From assembly GCA_963971305.1 (NCBI GenBank), contig OZ020306.1, forward strand, positions 62,779,022 through 62,843,021: a DNA stretch of 64,000 bases, given 5' to 3'. Shown here piece after piece: positions 10,306-22,486 of the stretch; the first letter of the stretch is position 1, and every line of letters starts with the position of its first letter. The position numbers and the translations under genes are program-made. The DNA comes from Arcuatula senhousia (lineage: Eukaryota; Mollusca; Bivalvia; Mytilida; Mytilidae). The notes beneath the pieces were generated by a model that saw only the letters and a program-made list of their open reading frames with translations, was not told where the DNA came from and searched no databases.

Positions 10306-12475
10306 ACATATATAAAATATTTGAACTCTGAAAAGATGGTGTTTAATGATGTGAGTGGTAATACACAATATGCATGTATTTGCACTTTATTATGTTCTAC
10401 ATTACACAATTCAGGGGCGGATGCAGGAATTTTCGAAAGGGGGGGTGCTAACCCAGGGCAAAGGGGGGGTGCAGGGGGGGTGCAAAACATATGTCCCGAT
10501 ACAAATGCATTGATCGGCAAAAATAAAGGGGGGGTGCGCACCCCCGGAACCCCCCCCCCCTGGATCCGCCACTGCAATTAGAAACCTCTTAGACTCTTTA
10601 ATAAATTCATAAACATTCTTTACAATTCTTTCATTTTCAACTTTACTTAAAGACTTATCGCCGGAGGTTAAGGTGTTCAAATTTAGTAGAGAGTTATCTG
10701 GTAACCAATGTAGATTATTAAATAATTTGGTTCTTATATTCGAATAATTAGGACAATAAAAAAGAAGTGACGTGAATCTTCGAACTTAGCACCACAACTA
10801 CAAGACGGATCTGAAATAATGTTGACTCTGTTAAGATCATAGTTAAAAAAAAAGAAGCTGAGCACCTAAGTTGTGTCAATATAATATTGAGTTTACGATT
10901 GCCAAAGTCATAATGTTTTGGTACTTGGGCTTTTGAATTCAATTTACGATTTTTTAGTTCGGTTTTAAATTTACCTAAAGAGTCAATGTTGCGTGTCACC
11001 ACATTAAGGTTATTCCACAGTCGTATTGTTGAAGGTATGAAGGACTCTTGGGTTAATGAAAGGCTACAAAAAGGGTATATTATATCATTCCCATTACGTA
11101 ATGGATAAACAGCTGTACTTTGGATTGTTGGTGGAATTGAATTGCAAAGATAGGCTGGTGCATTATTATGTTGAATATTATAGAATAATTGTAACTTCCT
11201 TCTTTCTCTTCGTTCAGCTAGAGTTTCCCAACCAATCTCATCATAAATAATTCTATTACTTGTAAAAATAGGAAGACCTGTTACAATTCTGGCTGCCTCA
11301 AGCTGCAGCTGTTCTAATTTTTTACAATAACTAACACCCATATTATCCCAAACTTCACATGCATATTCGAGACGCGGTCTAATAAAAGTCAAGTAAATCT
11401 TTTCTAAGTTGCTCCTACTTATCCTGCATGTACTTTAATTTTCTAAGTACATTTAAATGTTTAGATACATTTTTTATGATATTTTCCACATGGGTGTTCC
11501 ATTTAGCATCTTTACTAAATGTAACACCCAAGTGTTTGTGGAAGTCTGTAACTTCAATCCTCTTACCATTGAAAGTGAAATTCATTTCTGGAGTTTCAAT
11601 GTATGAAAACAACATTATTTCTGTTTTTTCTGGGTTAAAGGACATCAGCCATTTCTTATACCAATTGCTGAGCTCACTCATGATCAGGTCGTGACTGATC
11701 ACTGATTGTATTTGTTTCGTGTCACGACTAGAGTAGCCCAGAGATGTATCATCTGCAAATAATCTACATAAAGAAATCAAGTGTTCAGCAATATCATTAA
11801 TATAGATAATAAATAACAGCGGTCCCAAAATAGAACCCTGTGGTACACCAGCTGAAATACTGTAAAGTTCAGAGGAAGATTGTTTAATAACAACTCGCTG
11901 TTGTCTGTTGTTTAGGTAACTTTGAAACCAATTTAATAAATTTCCGTCAACACCGTATGACTTCATTTTATGTAGTAATCCTTTATGCCAAACTTTATCA
12001 AATGCTCTAGAAAAGTCACAAAAAACAAAACAGCTAATTTCTTTATTTTCTAATGAATTTAATATAGAATTATAAATTTCTAAAAGCTGATAAACTGTCG
12101 AATATTTTGGCAGAAAACCAGACTGGTATTCATATATTAACTTATTTCTATGTAGGTGATTGAAGACATGTTTATAAACAACTCGCTCCATTATTTTCCC
12201 TACACAACTTACAAGCGATATTGGCCTATCTCCCTTTTTAAAAAATGCTATTACATTAGCAATCTTTCAGCTGGTGGGAAATTTGCATTGTTGTAGGGAT
12301 TTATTAAATATTATTTTTAAGGGAATTGCTATTTTTTCAGGACACATTTTCAGCATTTTATGGCTTATGACATCTGGACCAGATGCCTTATTAGGATCTA
12401 AAGTTTTAATTATATCGACTATTTCATCTACTTCAATAACCAAATCTTTTCAAAAAATATTTGTTCTTGGCTTAA
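10300..12475 (-). pseudogene. Non-LTR retrotransposon reverse transcriptase, decayed
   Basis: This is the C-terminal two thirds of a LINE ORF2 on the minus strand. From right to left: a region ending KTLDPNKASGPD (near 12400), the RT core with FCDFSRAFDKVWH, the GVPQGSILGPLLF block and the catalytic box FADDTS (11415-12191), the thumb and C-terminal part with RPRLEYACEVWD and GWETLAERRERRKL (10748-11392), and a cysteine-rich tail with CSCG and HFFF (10590-10850). This layout is typical of CR1/Jockey-type LINEs of invertebrates. Breaks: an in-frame TGA replaces a tryptophan position near 12270, several codons are missing just after KKGD, the frame shifts between 11415 and 11392, and indels in A/T runs near 10850 and 10760 break the tail. 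The endonuclease domain is missing, as expected of a 5'-truncated copy. Confidence 0.85.
10412..10574. mobile_element. 163-bp MITE with G-rich arms inserted in the LINE tail
   Basis: The insert begins CAGGGGCGGATGCAGG and ends GGATCCGCCACTG, imperfect inverted termini of the CAG...CTG type seen in hAT-like elements. It is flanked by the direct repeat CAATT at 10407-10411 and 10575-10579, a likely target duplication. The interior has long G runs on the plus strand and C runs near the right end, which can pair into a hairpin. ORFs across it on both strands are composition artefacts. It interrupts the 3' end of the LINE remnant, so it is younger. Confidence 0.75.
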
Positions 12476-13269
12476 TTTAGATGTACATGTATATATGTAT
12501 TAAACGAGTACCAAGGTCACGGTCGTTATACTTGTCCTGCGACAACATGTTTTCTACCGATGTTTCTGCTTGTTTTCTACCGATGTCCTAGATTTCTACC
12601 GATGTGATGATGAAAAAAACAAACTTGGCAGACGATTTTTTCCAAACAATGATACCCGGCAATTATGGCACTTATAAACAAGTTAGTTTAATTTACATTA
12701 TTTGTTTTTTAAGTCTGAACATAAAAAAACAGTAAGGTATTGTTTATTTTGTCCAGCAAGCGACAATTTCCCTTTTTTCAGATAATCATGAATATCTGTT
12801 TTAAATTACCATTCACTGGGCTGAAATTTATTCTCTATGTTCTAAATTATCGTACCTTTTTAAAGACATTTTCCTTTTCATTACAAATGGTATAATTTTG
12901 ATTTTTCGATCATTTTTCAAAACATTATGGTCCTGGTTTTCTAAAGATGTGTCCTGGTTTTCTACCGATGGTCCTGGTATTCTACCGATGTGATATCATC
13001 ATGTTCATTACAAATTGTAAAACTGTATATTTTATTGCACATAATATTGATGATAAAAAGAATATGGCGGTTCATGAGCAATTGCGCGCGGCAAATGCTT
13101 AAAATAGGTAATTAAAATCTTAAACAAACTCGAAAACATTAAGGACTCGTATCGTTAATAAAATTATCATACAGCATAAACACAATTTCTAATGTGACAT
13201 GAACAATGGTCATATGACAGAAAGACAGTTCATTCTGTTTGCTCATGGCTGCCATTCCTTTCTTAACAG

Positions 13270-13705
13270 CCATTAGTTTAAATATAAATATACTTTATTG
13301 CATACAAACCCCAAAGGTCTACAAACACGAACAAACAAAAACAATGAACATATAATTATAGACACATAGTACAAATACAGCCAAAGAATGAAACAGTAGC
13401 ATTTACAAATATGTGTGTACATGTATTTGACAATTGTCGCAACTCAAATGATTGCTTTACAAAAGGGCAAAACATCCATATATTTGGATTAAGTACAACA
13501 ATTTATTTTTCAATAGTGTCAGGCTGGTTAAAATTGGAATATTTTGATTGTATAAAGTCAATAAATGTTTTTCTTATGTTATTATTAATTTTACAATAAA
13601 AAAGAAATGAGCTTCATCATCAATAATTTTACAGGATTTACACAGTCCTTGATCTCTTGGGATATTTTTATATCTACCAAGTTTAATCTCTAGATCTAAG
13701 CCCCA
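13270..13705 (-). pseudogene. LINE ORF2 extreme C-terminal remnant
   Basis: Read on the minus strand around 13700-13560 the frame gives KLGRYKNIPRDQGLC, a C-x2-C pair, then DEAHFFFYC. This is the cysteine-histidine tail that ends many CR1-like ORF2 proteins. It probably continues the 15065-15610 fragment after an intervening 1.3-kb insertion. It is degraded with no start. Confidence 0.6.
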
Positions 13706-14400
13706 TTTACATGCACAGTTTTACATACGTGTGCATTTTTACATACGTATGTAATTTTACACATGTGTGCAAATACTGCATGTAAATGCAAATACATACG
13801 TATGTACATTTACACACCTCAGGACCCGATGTAAATGTTTATGTGTAAATTTACATAGGCTGTTTTATTAAATTTTGAGCATGTAAACGCATTTTAAACA
13901 AATACATAGCTCGATTTTTCTCTTCCTGGAGAACTTGTGACCTTGACCTTTAAGCTATGTATTCTAGCATCCACAGGCATCACCCTTGCATTATAAGCTC
14001 TTCGACGTGTAAACTTCATAAAATTTTATCAAGGCGTTAAAAAGTTATGCCTCTAAAACGAATATCTCTCTACAATTTCCAAGTTTTTCTGAACTTGTGA
14101 CCTTCACCCTTACACAACTGTATTACCCTAACACAATCGAGATCTTTCTTACCCCATAGGCTTAAGGTGCACATTTCTAAGTGTCAAAATACTTTGAGAA
14201 CTAACATTACCACCTTTTCTAAGTTTTCCATAACTATTTACCTTGACCTTTGACATTTTGACCCAAAATCTATATGGTTCTCCCTTATTTGCTACGCTTG
14301 CAGTGTCCAAAAGCTACGATTTAAAGACCAAACTTGATAGAATGATGGTCGGACGAACGGAAATGTAAATTCTATAGTCTATATAATAAAACAGATGGGT
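13705..14400. repeat. Dispersed repeat inserted between LINE fragments
   Basis: This begins with a palindrome-rich stretch of ACATACGTATGTA motifs (13720-13830). It continues with recurring phrases such as GAACTTGTGACCTTGACC and ends GATGGTCGGACGAACGG, a style common to bivalve dispersed repeats. No coding capacity was seen. Confidence 0.5.
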
Positions 14401-15060
14401 ATTGAGAAGAGCTAGAGCATGGTCACTCACATGCCTATGACCAACATGATGAATTAATAGTTGTTTTATTACTGCATTGGATAAAGCATCAGGTATTGAA
14501 CATGTTACATGTAATATCTAGCAAAAGGGTAAACTTTTATGACCGGAGACCCATATTGACGAAAGGAAAGAAAATCATGCTAATTACACAAAGTTTTCTG
14601 CAATAGAGTTAGCTAGATTTTTATTATTCCTTATAACATATACATGTATCAATCTTAATTCAAAACTAAAGTTCTCTCAAAGACCGTGAAACTCTCTGTT
14701 TACAAGGACTAACAGTTTCAATTTCATCCATTAATGATTAAAGGTAATACATGTACCAAACTGGGATGGTCAATCTCATATAATCCAAGAAGAAAAGACA
14801 AACAAGGCAAATACATACCATAAAAATGTAAAAATTTAGTGCTTGCATGTAAATAGTCAAATTTTGAATTTTGTTACCATGATGATAACAAAAGAAAACT
14901 TTATAGGAGACCGTATGAGGGAAGCAGAGGTACCAATGGGGTATCCGAATGTCAAAAGTCAGAAAGGGCAGAGACAAAGCTAGTAAACACCAACAAGAAC
15001 GGGACAAAAACAGGCAACATGTAAAACATGGATACACAAAATAACTGAATATCAATTAAC
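14400..15060. other. Interior of the inverted-repeat element, unassigned
   Basis: A 105-codon minus-strand frame with hydrophobic, leucine-rich composition spans 14738-15055. I do not recognise it as a protein and it looks like translated repeat. No other feature was seen. Confidence 0.3.
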
Positions 15061-15064
15061 AATA

Positions 15065-15610
15065 TTAATCATAGTTAAGTACGTATTTTTTTACTATTAA
15101 AATTTTGAATTCAAGATTTAAATAGTCTGAAATATGAACATCAGACTTAAAATATAATTTTGAAGAGTCATCAAAGCCGGATATTTTATTTATTATAAGT
15201 TCATAATATTTTTCTTTAATAGTCTTTTTGTTTTCTCTTTTTAAGCTTGATTTAATTTCATTAAAAGATTTATTAACATTCTCAAAATTTTCATAATCTA
15301 TTTCAAATTTCTTTGTTACAGATATAGCAAAACTATGCCAATTATACACACCCTCTATGTGGAGATTTTTAATTAAAATGAATGCCTCTTTTACAAGAGG
15401 GTTTATATCTAAAGAGTTTATTCTAGCAAAATAGATGTAGCAAATTACCTGTACGTTAATAAAAGAGTCTAATGGTAATCTACCAAGTTCAGTTTTTGCA
15501 GCAATATAACATGCTGTTTTGCGAACACCCAGAACACTTTTACAAAATTTATTGTGTATTTTTTTTAAAGCTGGCTTATCAGAAAATGATAGTATCAACA
15601 ATTCTTCCAC
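15065..15610 (-). pseudogene. LINE ORF2 C-terminal fragment
   Basis: The 181-codon frame contains KIHNKFCKSVLGVRKTA and AKTELGRLPLDSFINVQVI. These blocks are typical of the region downstream of the RT core in invertebrate LINE ORF2 proteins, where 'FCK-LGV' is followed by 'ELGR-PL'. The RT core itself is absent on the upstream (right) side, where the inverted-repeat arm begins. Downstream the protein stops near YLNLEF, and a matching tail is found at 13270-13705, so a later insertion has probably split it. It lies inside the inverted-repeat element and is not functional. Confidence 0.65.
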
Positions 15611-16096
15611 TTATATTAGATTTGTGAAGTGCTTAATAAAATGGGATATAATCCTCCATATATCATATTTCACTGTTATATCTAGAAATGTTGAGGCTGA
15701 GACAGTATGATGAAGCTTCACTTTAAAACACAAGCATTTATGGTGTATGAATGCCATTAAAACAACAAAATTGTGCAGTTATATGAATTTAAATCATCAG
15801 TAGAAAACAAGGACTCATCGGTAGAAAACACAGTAAAGAACATACCTAATCGGTAGAAAACCAGGACATATCAAATTTTTTAAACCTGTTAGTTATATGA
15901 AAAATCAAATGGCTCTTTTACAAATAAACGATCATTTATTGCATATTCTCAAATAGGATGTATTTAAATGTTAAAAAACAAAAGTAATTTTTCATATTTC
16001 TAAAAAACAATCGGTAGAAAACAAGGATCATCGGTAGAAAACAAGCAGAAAAATCGGTAGAAAACATGTTGTCGCAGGACAAGTATAACGACCGTG

Positions 16097-16640
16097 AAGG
16101 TCCTAGCTGTAATATATACATGATCTAAGATAAAGTTCGAGACAATTTAGACTTTAGGTTCAAATAATATGAACCTCATGTAGACAAAGCCTTCCAAACT
16201 ATTTATGGCAATACATTAACATTTATCATATCTGGGTGTATGTAGGTAGAATAGTTTTTGCACTTCCAGTCTTGAAGTAGTGTTGATGTGTATCTCAAGA
16301 AAACAAAGGCTGTCCAAAGTTGTGATGATAATACTTAGAATCCGTGTTGCTTACAAAGTATGTGTATATTTCCTTCACCACAAAGTATTTCTGTTAACAT
16401 CTAAGAATCACTGTTCACAAAGAAATTCTAATAACTTTCCAATATCTAAAAATATGTGTGGATGTAACATATGAAGGTGTAATGCACCTTATGTTATACA
16501 GATTTCTTGTGGATGTTACTTATGATGGTGTAGTCCACCTTATGTAATACAGATCTCTGGTAGATGTTACCTATGAGGGTTACCATAATTCAGGATGGTT
16601 TCACTTAGAAGATGAGTAATGTGAGATCACACCTAGTTTT
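16097..16640. repeat. Short diverged direct repeats, otherwise unassigned
   Basis: Three diverged copies of a block around GGATGTAACATATGAAGGTG, then CACCTTATGT and ACAGAT, occur at about 16455, 16510 and 16560, roughly 55 bp apart. Nothing else was recognised. Confidence 0.45.
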
Positions 16641-16800
16641 TGGTGGGGTTCATGTTGCTTGTTCTTTAGTTTTCTATGTTGTGTCATGTGTACTTTTGTG
16701 TGTCTGGTTTTTTTTTTATTTTTAGCCATGGCATTGTCAGTTTATTTTCGATTTATGAGTTTGATTGTCCTTTTGGTATCTTTCGACAGATTCATGCGTA
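16640..16800 (+). repeat. Bivalve dispersed repeat (translated SLFS-YEFDCPFG type)
   Basis: The stretch from TTTTCTATGTTGTGTCATGT through GAGTTTGATTGTCC is one I associate with very high-copy dispersed repeats in mussel genomes. It is open in two plus frames, which only reflects composition. The sequence continues to about 16967 as an unassigned frame of 102 codons. Confidence 0.45.
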
Positions 16801-17034
16801 TTGCTATCACCGGATTTTTACGAGGAGTGTCACGCTTAGGTCACTATGCATACGGAAAATATGTCGGTGAATTGCTTCCTGGCAGCAAGCAATTAAAAAT
16901 AAGTAAACTTCTTCTAAATGTTGACAAATCAAAGAATTTTCCTCAGAAAAAAAGTATATGTTCATAAGTTGTATAATGAAAACTATCCATTTAGTTTTAA
17001 AAAACATATGCATATTTTTTTTTTAATTTGAGGT

Positions 17035-17885
17035 TTCATATGACTTTAATGTAGACCAATTTGAAAACGGGACCAAAAATTAAGAATCTACATACACAGT
17101 TAGATTCGGCATATCAAAGAAACCTAATTATTTAATTTTTGATGAAATCAAACAAAGTTCAATTTTGGACCCTTTGGGCCCCTTATTCCTAAACTGTTGG
17201 GACCAAAACTCCCAAAATCAAATCCAACCTTCCTTTTATGGTCATAAACCTTGTGTTTAAATTCATAGATTTCTATTTACTTATACTAAAGTTATGGTGT
17301 GAAAACCAAGAATAATGCTTATTTGGGCCCCTTTTTGGCCCCCAATTCCAAAACTGTTGGGACCAAAACTTCCAAAATCAATTCCAACCTTCCTTTTGTG
17401 GTCATAAACCTTGTGTTTAAATTTCATTGATTTCTATTTACTTATATTAAAGTTGTTGTGCAAAAACCAAGAATAATGCTTATTTGGGTCCTTTTTTGGC
17501 CCCTAATTCCTAAACTGTTGGAACCATAACTCCCAAAATCAATCCAAACCTTCCTTTTGTAGTCATAAACCTTGTGTCAAAATTTCATAGATTTCTATTT
17601 ACTTAACTAAAGTTATAGTGCGAAAACCAAGAAAATGCTTAATTGGGCCTTTTTTGGCCCTTAATTCCTAAAATGTTGGGACCAAAATTCCCAAAATCAA
17701 TCCCAACCTTCCTTTTGTGGTCATAAACCTTGTGTTAAAATTTCATAGATTTCTATTCACTTTTACTAAAGTTAGAGTGCAAAACTAAAAGTATTCGGAC
17801 GAAGACGACAACGCAAACGACGACGCCAACGTGATACCAATATACGACCAAAATTTTTTCAATTTTTGGCAGTCGTACAAAAACA
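17035..17885 (+). mobile_element. Family B non-autonomous element (160-bp core), 5' truncated
   Basis: The core holds about four tandem units of roughly 160 bp, each with CCTAAACTGTTGGGACC and a GATTTCTATTTACTTA block (unit marks at about 17188, 17348, 17509, 17667). It ends GACGCCAACGTGATACC, ATATACGACC and a degraded inverted TGC-GTCGTA. Other copies at 33988 and 37922 begin with AACCAGATGCTC and TATACGACCGCA, which pairs with this end. The left part is missing here. There is no coding capacity. Confidence 0.75.
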
Positions 17886-18440
17886 TAACTATAATAACTG
17901 AACCATGAAAATTAGGTCAAGGTCAGATGACACCTGCCAGTAAACCTTACAGTCCTTCTTAGACCGAATATGCTAGACCTATTGCTCATAGTATCTGAGA
18001 TAAGGACTTGACCACCAAATCCTAACCTTGTTCACTGATCCATGAAATGAGGTCAAGGTCAAGTGAAAACTGTCTGACTGGCATGAGGACCTTGCAAGAT
18101 CACACATACTAAATATAGTTATCCTATTACTTATAGTTATACTATTAATTTAACATAACAAAAAAATCTTAACTTTTTTTTTCAAGTAGTCACTGAACCA
18201 TGAAAATGAGGTCAAAGTCATTGGACATGTGACTTTCCAAGTCCAAGGACCCTAATTCTGCTTAAAATCATCAGAGAAGAACAAAATTCAAACTTGATCT
18301 GTGACTTGGTCATGATAAAACAATATACCAAATCTTCAAGCACAAAAAAAAGTGTGAAAAACTGATTTGATGGACTGACAGAGGGCAAACCTAAAGTCTC
18401 CTTTGACTTCATCTGTAGGGGACTAAAAACCATACAAGCC
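17886..18440. repeat. Dispersed repeat with CTGAACCATGAAAATGAGGTCA units
   Basis: Copies of a block like ACTGAACCATGAAAATGAGG followed by TCAAGGTCA occur at about 17900, 18035 and 18190. The same phrase recurs at 27590 and 54580. The 3' part (GGGCAAACCTAAAGTC, near 18385) is repeated at 19135. No gene is visible. Confidence 0.55.
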
Positions 18441-19430
18441 TAGGACTTCTTAATTTTGCAGTATTAACAATATGTGCTAGATAGAAGATTTTCCAACTGT
18501 CAATTGTTTTTTGAATTTTTTTAATAGGAGAAAATTTATCTGTGAAAAAATGTATAAAGTACTAGATTAGAAGTTTTAAAAATCAGATATATATAGTATT
18601 CAACAGTACCAAACTTTATGCATTCAACAAAGCTAATCATTTGTAATGTTAAAATAGTCATAAAACAGGCAAACAATGATTCAATTTATTTTGAATAAAC
18701 AAATTAGTCCCCTATATACCAGTAAATATGCATTTAACAAAAATAAGCAGCTTCAATAGTCATTAACAAAGAATTAAATAATATAATGTTAAAATATTAA
18801 AATAATTTTACAGAAACATAACTAGGTATGTGAAAATGCACTAAGCAAAAATCTATACAAATTCAAAACATAATAAAAAAAATTTAAAGAAAATTGATGA
18901 TGCAATTGTTATAAAAAATTAATCACAAAACAAATATTCACCTTGTAGCTTTCAATTTTGAAGCCAACGAAGGTGAAATATTATAGTATTATGAGGATTG
19001 TAGTTTCCCCAGAGAATTGTAATAAAACACAATGTACTATACCAGTGTTTTAAATTTTCATGCAAAAAACACAATAACTTATTTATTTTTTTTTTATTTG
19101 CCAGACTGACGGATGGACAGATAGATGGATGGAGTGCAAACCTAAAGTCCCCTATGACTTTGTTGGTAGGAGACTAAAAGGTGTCCACCCTGGCATATAA
19201 AGGAATAAATTATTGTGTCTATATATGTCATGTACATGTCATTTACAATCAATCTTGAATATTTATTTAACCAATGTTTAATTCTATATTTCATAAGAAA
19301 TACCACTTAAAATGTCTAAATGACAGTTCATAGCATCTATGAGAATCAATATGAATAAACACATTTTTCATTTTATTTTATAAAAATTTGTAAGGGTTCT
19401 GTGTCTCGTCTACTTTTGCTGTTAATCGCA
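18441..19430. other. AT-rich non-coding stretch
   Basis: Very AT-rich, with homopolymer runs and no long frame. Apart from the short block near 19090-19180 (a copy of the 18360-18430 sequence), nothing is recognisable. Confidence 0.4.
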
Positions 19431-19439
19431 GGCTCAACA

Positions 19440-20200
19440 AAATTGAGGGAAAAAAATCAATAAAATATTCCTCTCAGTACTATCATTTGATTGTAAGAAG
19501 CTTCTGTCCAAGTTAGGTAAAAATCCAGTAAAGTTTATGAATCTTATAAATGTTTTAAAAACTTTAACTGCAGACTGTATGTAATATTAACGGGAAGAAC
19601 TAAGGTCATTTATAAGTAAAATACAGATAAACAGGTACAAAATTTTAACAAAATTTCCCTCTAGATAATAGATTTATTCACAAACAGGCTTCAGTCCAAG
19701 TTTGGTACTAGTCCAGGATAGTATAAAAAGTTTATCAAAATTTTAAAAACTTTAACCACAGTGAATGTTTTGTATCCTGGCAGAAAAACTAAGTCCATTT
19801 ATAAGTAAAATACAGAAAAAAATAGATTTTTTTTACAAAATGTACTGCTGGACACTATCTGATAATCATAACAAGCTTCTGTCCAAGTTTGGTACAAATC
19901 CAGGATAGTATAATAAAGTTAATAAAATTAAAAAAAAACTTTAACCAGTGAGTGAATGTATTGAATCCTGGCAGAAAAACTAAGTCCATTTATAAGTATA
20001 ATCAGGAAAAATGGATTTTTTTATTCAAATTTACTTCTGGATACTATCTAATGATTATAAACAAGCTTCTGTCTAAGTTTGGTAGAAATCCAGAATAGTT
20101 AAAGAAAGTTATTAAAATTTCAAAAACTTTAACCACAGAGTGAATATTTGTGAACTCCGCCAATGACAGAATGTAGGCTCGCTACACCTCGCCTTTTCTT
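19440..20200. repeat. Degenerate ~188-bp tandem repeat, four copies
   Basis: The marker AGCTTCTGTCCAAGTT recurs at about 19498, 19686, 19874 and 20064, followed each time by TCCAG-ATAGT and then ACTTTAACCACAG. Copies are clearly diverged. It abuts the family A element that begins at 20223. Confidence 0.75.
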
Positions 20201-20222
20201 CTAAAGTGGAAGGTTTGACAAA

Positions 20223-20793
20223 CTAGAGGCTCTCAAGAGCCAGTGTCGCTCACCTTGGTCTATGTGCATAATAAGCAAAGGACACAGAAGGATGCATGAC
20301 AAAATTGTGTTTTGGTGTTGGTGATGTGTTTTTAGATATTACTTTACTGAACAATCTTGTTGCTTACAATTATCTCTACCTATAATGAACTTGGCCCAGA
20401 AGTGACAGTTGAAAATATTTTGCAAAAATTTACAAAAATTTACCAAATTTTAGAAAATTGTTAAAAATTGATTATATAGGGCAAAATTACAAATTCTGGG
20501 GCAGCAACCTAACAACGGGTTGTCCGATCCATCTGAAAATTTCAGAGCAGATATATCTTGATCAGCAATTTTACCCCATGTCAGATTTGCTGTAAATGCT
20601 TTGCTTTTAGAGTTATAAGCCAAAATCTACATTTTTACCCTATGTTCTATTTTTAGCTATGGCAGCCATCTTGGTTGGTTGGCCGGATTGCCGGACACAT
20701 TTTAAAAACTAGATACCCTAATAATGATTGTAGCCAAGTTTGGTAAAATATGAGAAAAGCTCACTTGGCCCTATTGGCCAGGTGAGCTAAAAA
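20223..20793 (-). mobile_element. Helitron-like family A element, copy 2 (short core)
   Basis: It begins CTAGAGGCTCTCAAGAGCC and ends GGCCAGGTGAGCTAAAAA, the same ends as the copies at 8496 and 24273. The core is reduced to about one unit, including GGGCAAAATTAC and the TTCAGAGCAGATATATC region. There is no coding capacity. Confidence 0.7.
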
Positions 20794-22380
20794 GCAATGA
20801 TGTATTTCAAAAAATGAAAGTGTCTATAAATTGATGTGTAAAGAAAAGAACCAATTGTATAAATAAAAAAATTTGCAGCTATGTTAATATAGCAAGAAGC
20901 AGGTTTATAAACAAAAACAATTGCATAAAAAGCAACTATACTGACCAAGTAAAACAGATTGTAAAATCAACAAATTAAAAAGTATTCTGTACAATTTGTA
21001 TATATATATTCAGATATTAAACAGCTTGGACAACATATGTAAAATATTTTATATAGGTATTTCCATGATTCAAATTCATTGCAAACTGTATATACATAAT
21101 TATTTAACTAATATAATACAATGTAACAATGGTCTCTGAGAATCCTTGTGTTAAGTATCAACAAATACTCAAACTATTATAAAAAAAATATTACAATTTA
21201 TTTATGACAAATGTTTATACATCATGCCAGGAACAAACATTGGTCTTGTACATTAAGTATTCAAATTTTTAAAGTTACCTTTGTTACAAAAAAAAACCAC
21301 TGTTGTTGTTGGTGTGATTCTTTCAAAGATATGACAGATATGATTGATTATTGCCTTTGTCTTATGATTGATTGATTGGTTGGTTTTGCTTTAGGTTGCT
21401 AAGCGCAAAAAGGCTATATCACTGTATCTTTTGTCATATGAGTTAACAATGAGTTAAACGTGCCATTTCTAGGATTCTATTAAATAAATTTACATGAACT
21501 TAAAAAGAAACAGCATATGGACAAACATACAGACTGAGGAAGGTTCAGTTAATTTTCAATAAATAATCCATTACAACTATGTCATAAGGATATCACAATA
21601 TTGATATACCTTACTTAAATTGTATAAAGTCTCCTATTTTGGCTTGAAAACGAGTTCATGGATCCCTCTTTTTTTTTTAAACATTTCGCTTGATTATGTA
21701 TGAAGATTGTGTGTACCAATTTTTATGAACAAATCACTGACAATTTTTTTTCAATTAGATAAATATACACCAAAAAATGCCATTTTTTTTTTAAATCATG
21801 AACATTGAATAAAAATGATTTATTTCCATAGAATTGTTACACAAATTTAGAGCACATTTATATAGAGAAGATATTCCATATTTTTACGAATATCTGCTTG
21901 TGTTTAATTTTTAAAACAAAAAAGTTATGTACGTCTGTTCCAAGAAACCAAAATTTTGAGTAAATGTGTAAAATTTCAACCTCATTTATCTCTAAAAGTA
22001 GCAGATGAAGGTATATTTTTTATTACATATTTGAATTGACCAGGTGAAAAATAGCATGTATGCAAATTTTCCTCCAAAAATCACCTTGGGATCAAAACTG
22101 TATCTTATGCCCTTAAGGATTCATAAGTCTGGAAATAAAAAATAAAAATCTTTAGAATCAAAAGGGGGTTTGGTTTCTCTTCATGGATATAACAAGTTTT
22201 TTCGTTTAAACAAACTTGAGATAAGATGAGTTTGGTTGTACTTGTTGAAATTTTATTGATTAAAGTGCTTTAGCTCTGGTAAAAAAATTGAAAATTCTTT
22301 TAGTACAAATTCTTCTGTAAATATTTAATATTTTGTCAACATTCCTAACTGTATATGTGAAGACACCACAGTTTGATTGG
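20794..22380. other. AT-rich non-coding stretch (possible intron or 3' flank)
   Basis: No gene or clear repeat is visible apart from a GATTGATTGATTGG fragment near 21365 that resembles the end of the SINE at 32340. An AATAAA on the minus strand (TTTATT at 22252-22257) lies about 230 bp beyond the stop of the exon at 22487 and could be its polyadenylation signal. Confidence 0.35.
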
Positions 22381-22486
22381 TGCATAAAAAATACATGTAC
22401 TATTATACCATGATAACAAAATCAGAAGAACCATATATTTTTCTTGCCTATGCTGAACTCATAACTGGACCCTTGCCAAAATCTGT

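Larger units (their letters stand above)
12518..16096. mobile_element. 3.58-kb inverted-repeat (foldback-type) DNA element with 5-bp TSD
   Basis: The ends are inverted copies of CACGGTCGTTATACTTG continuing through CCTGCGACAACATG. The direct repeat AAGGT flanks it on both sides (12513-12517 and 16097-16101), consistent with a 5-bp target duplication. Each arm of roughly 300-480 bp carries about six copies of a motif close to TTTTCTACCGATG (left at about 12551-12985; inverted on the right at about 15795-16070), as transposase-binding iterons often look. No transposase is recognisable: the inside holds fragments of a LINE and dispersed repeats. A CAC terminus with a 5-bp duplication is shared with the Transib/RAG-like group, but I see no further match, so the superfamily stays open. 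Confidence 0.75.

Noticed and set aside
10296..10680. Glycine/proline-rich ORFs on both strands
   Set aside because: They are produced by G and C runs of the MITE at 10412-10574.
14738..15055. Hydrophobic 105-codon ORF as a membrane protein
   Set aside because: It lies in repeat DNA inside a mobile element; composition explains the hydrophobicity.
12518..16096. Firm assignment to Transib or ProtoRAG
   Set aside because: Only the CAC start and 5-bp duplication agree; the rest of the terminus does not match and there is no transposase.
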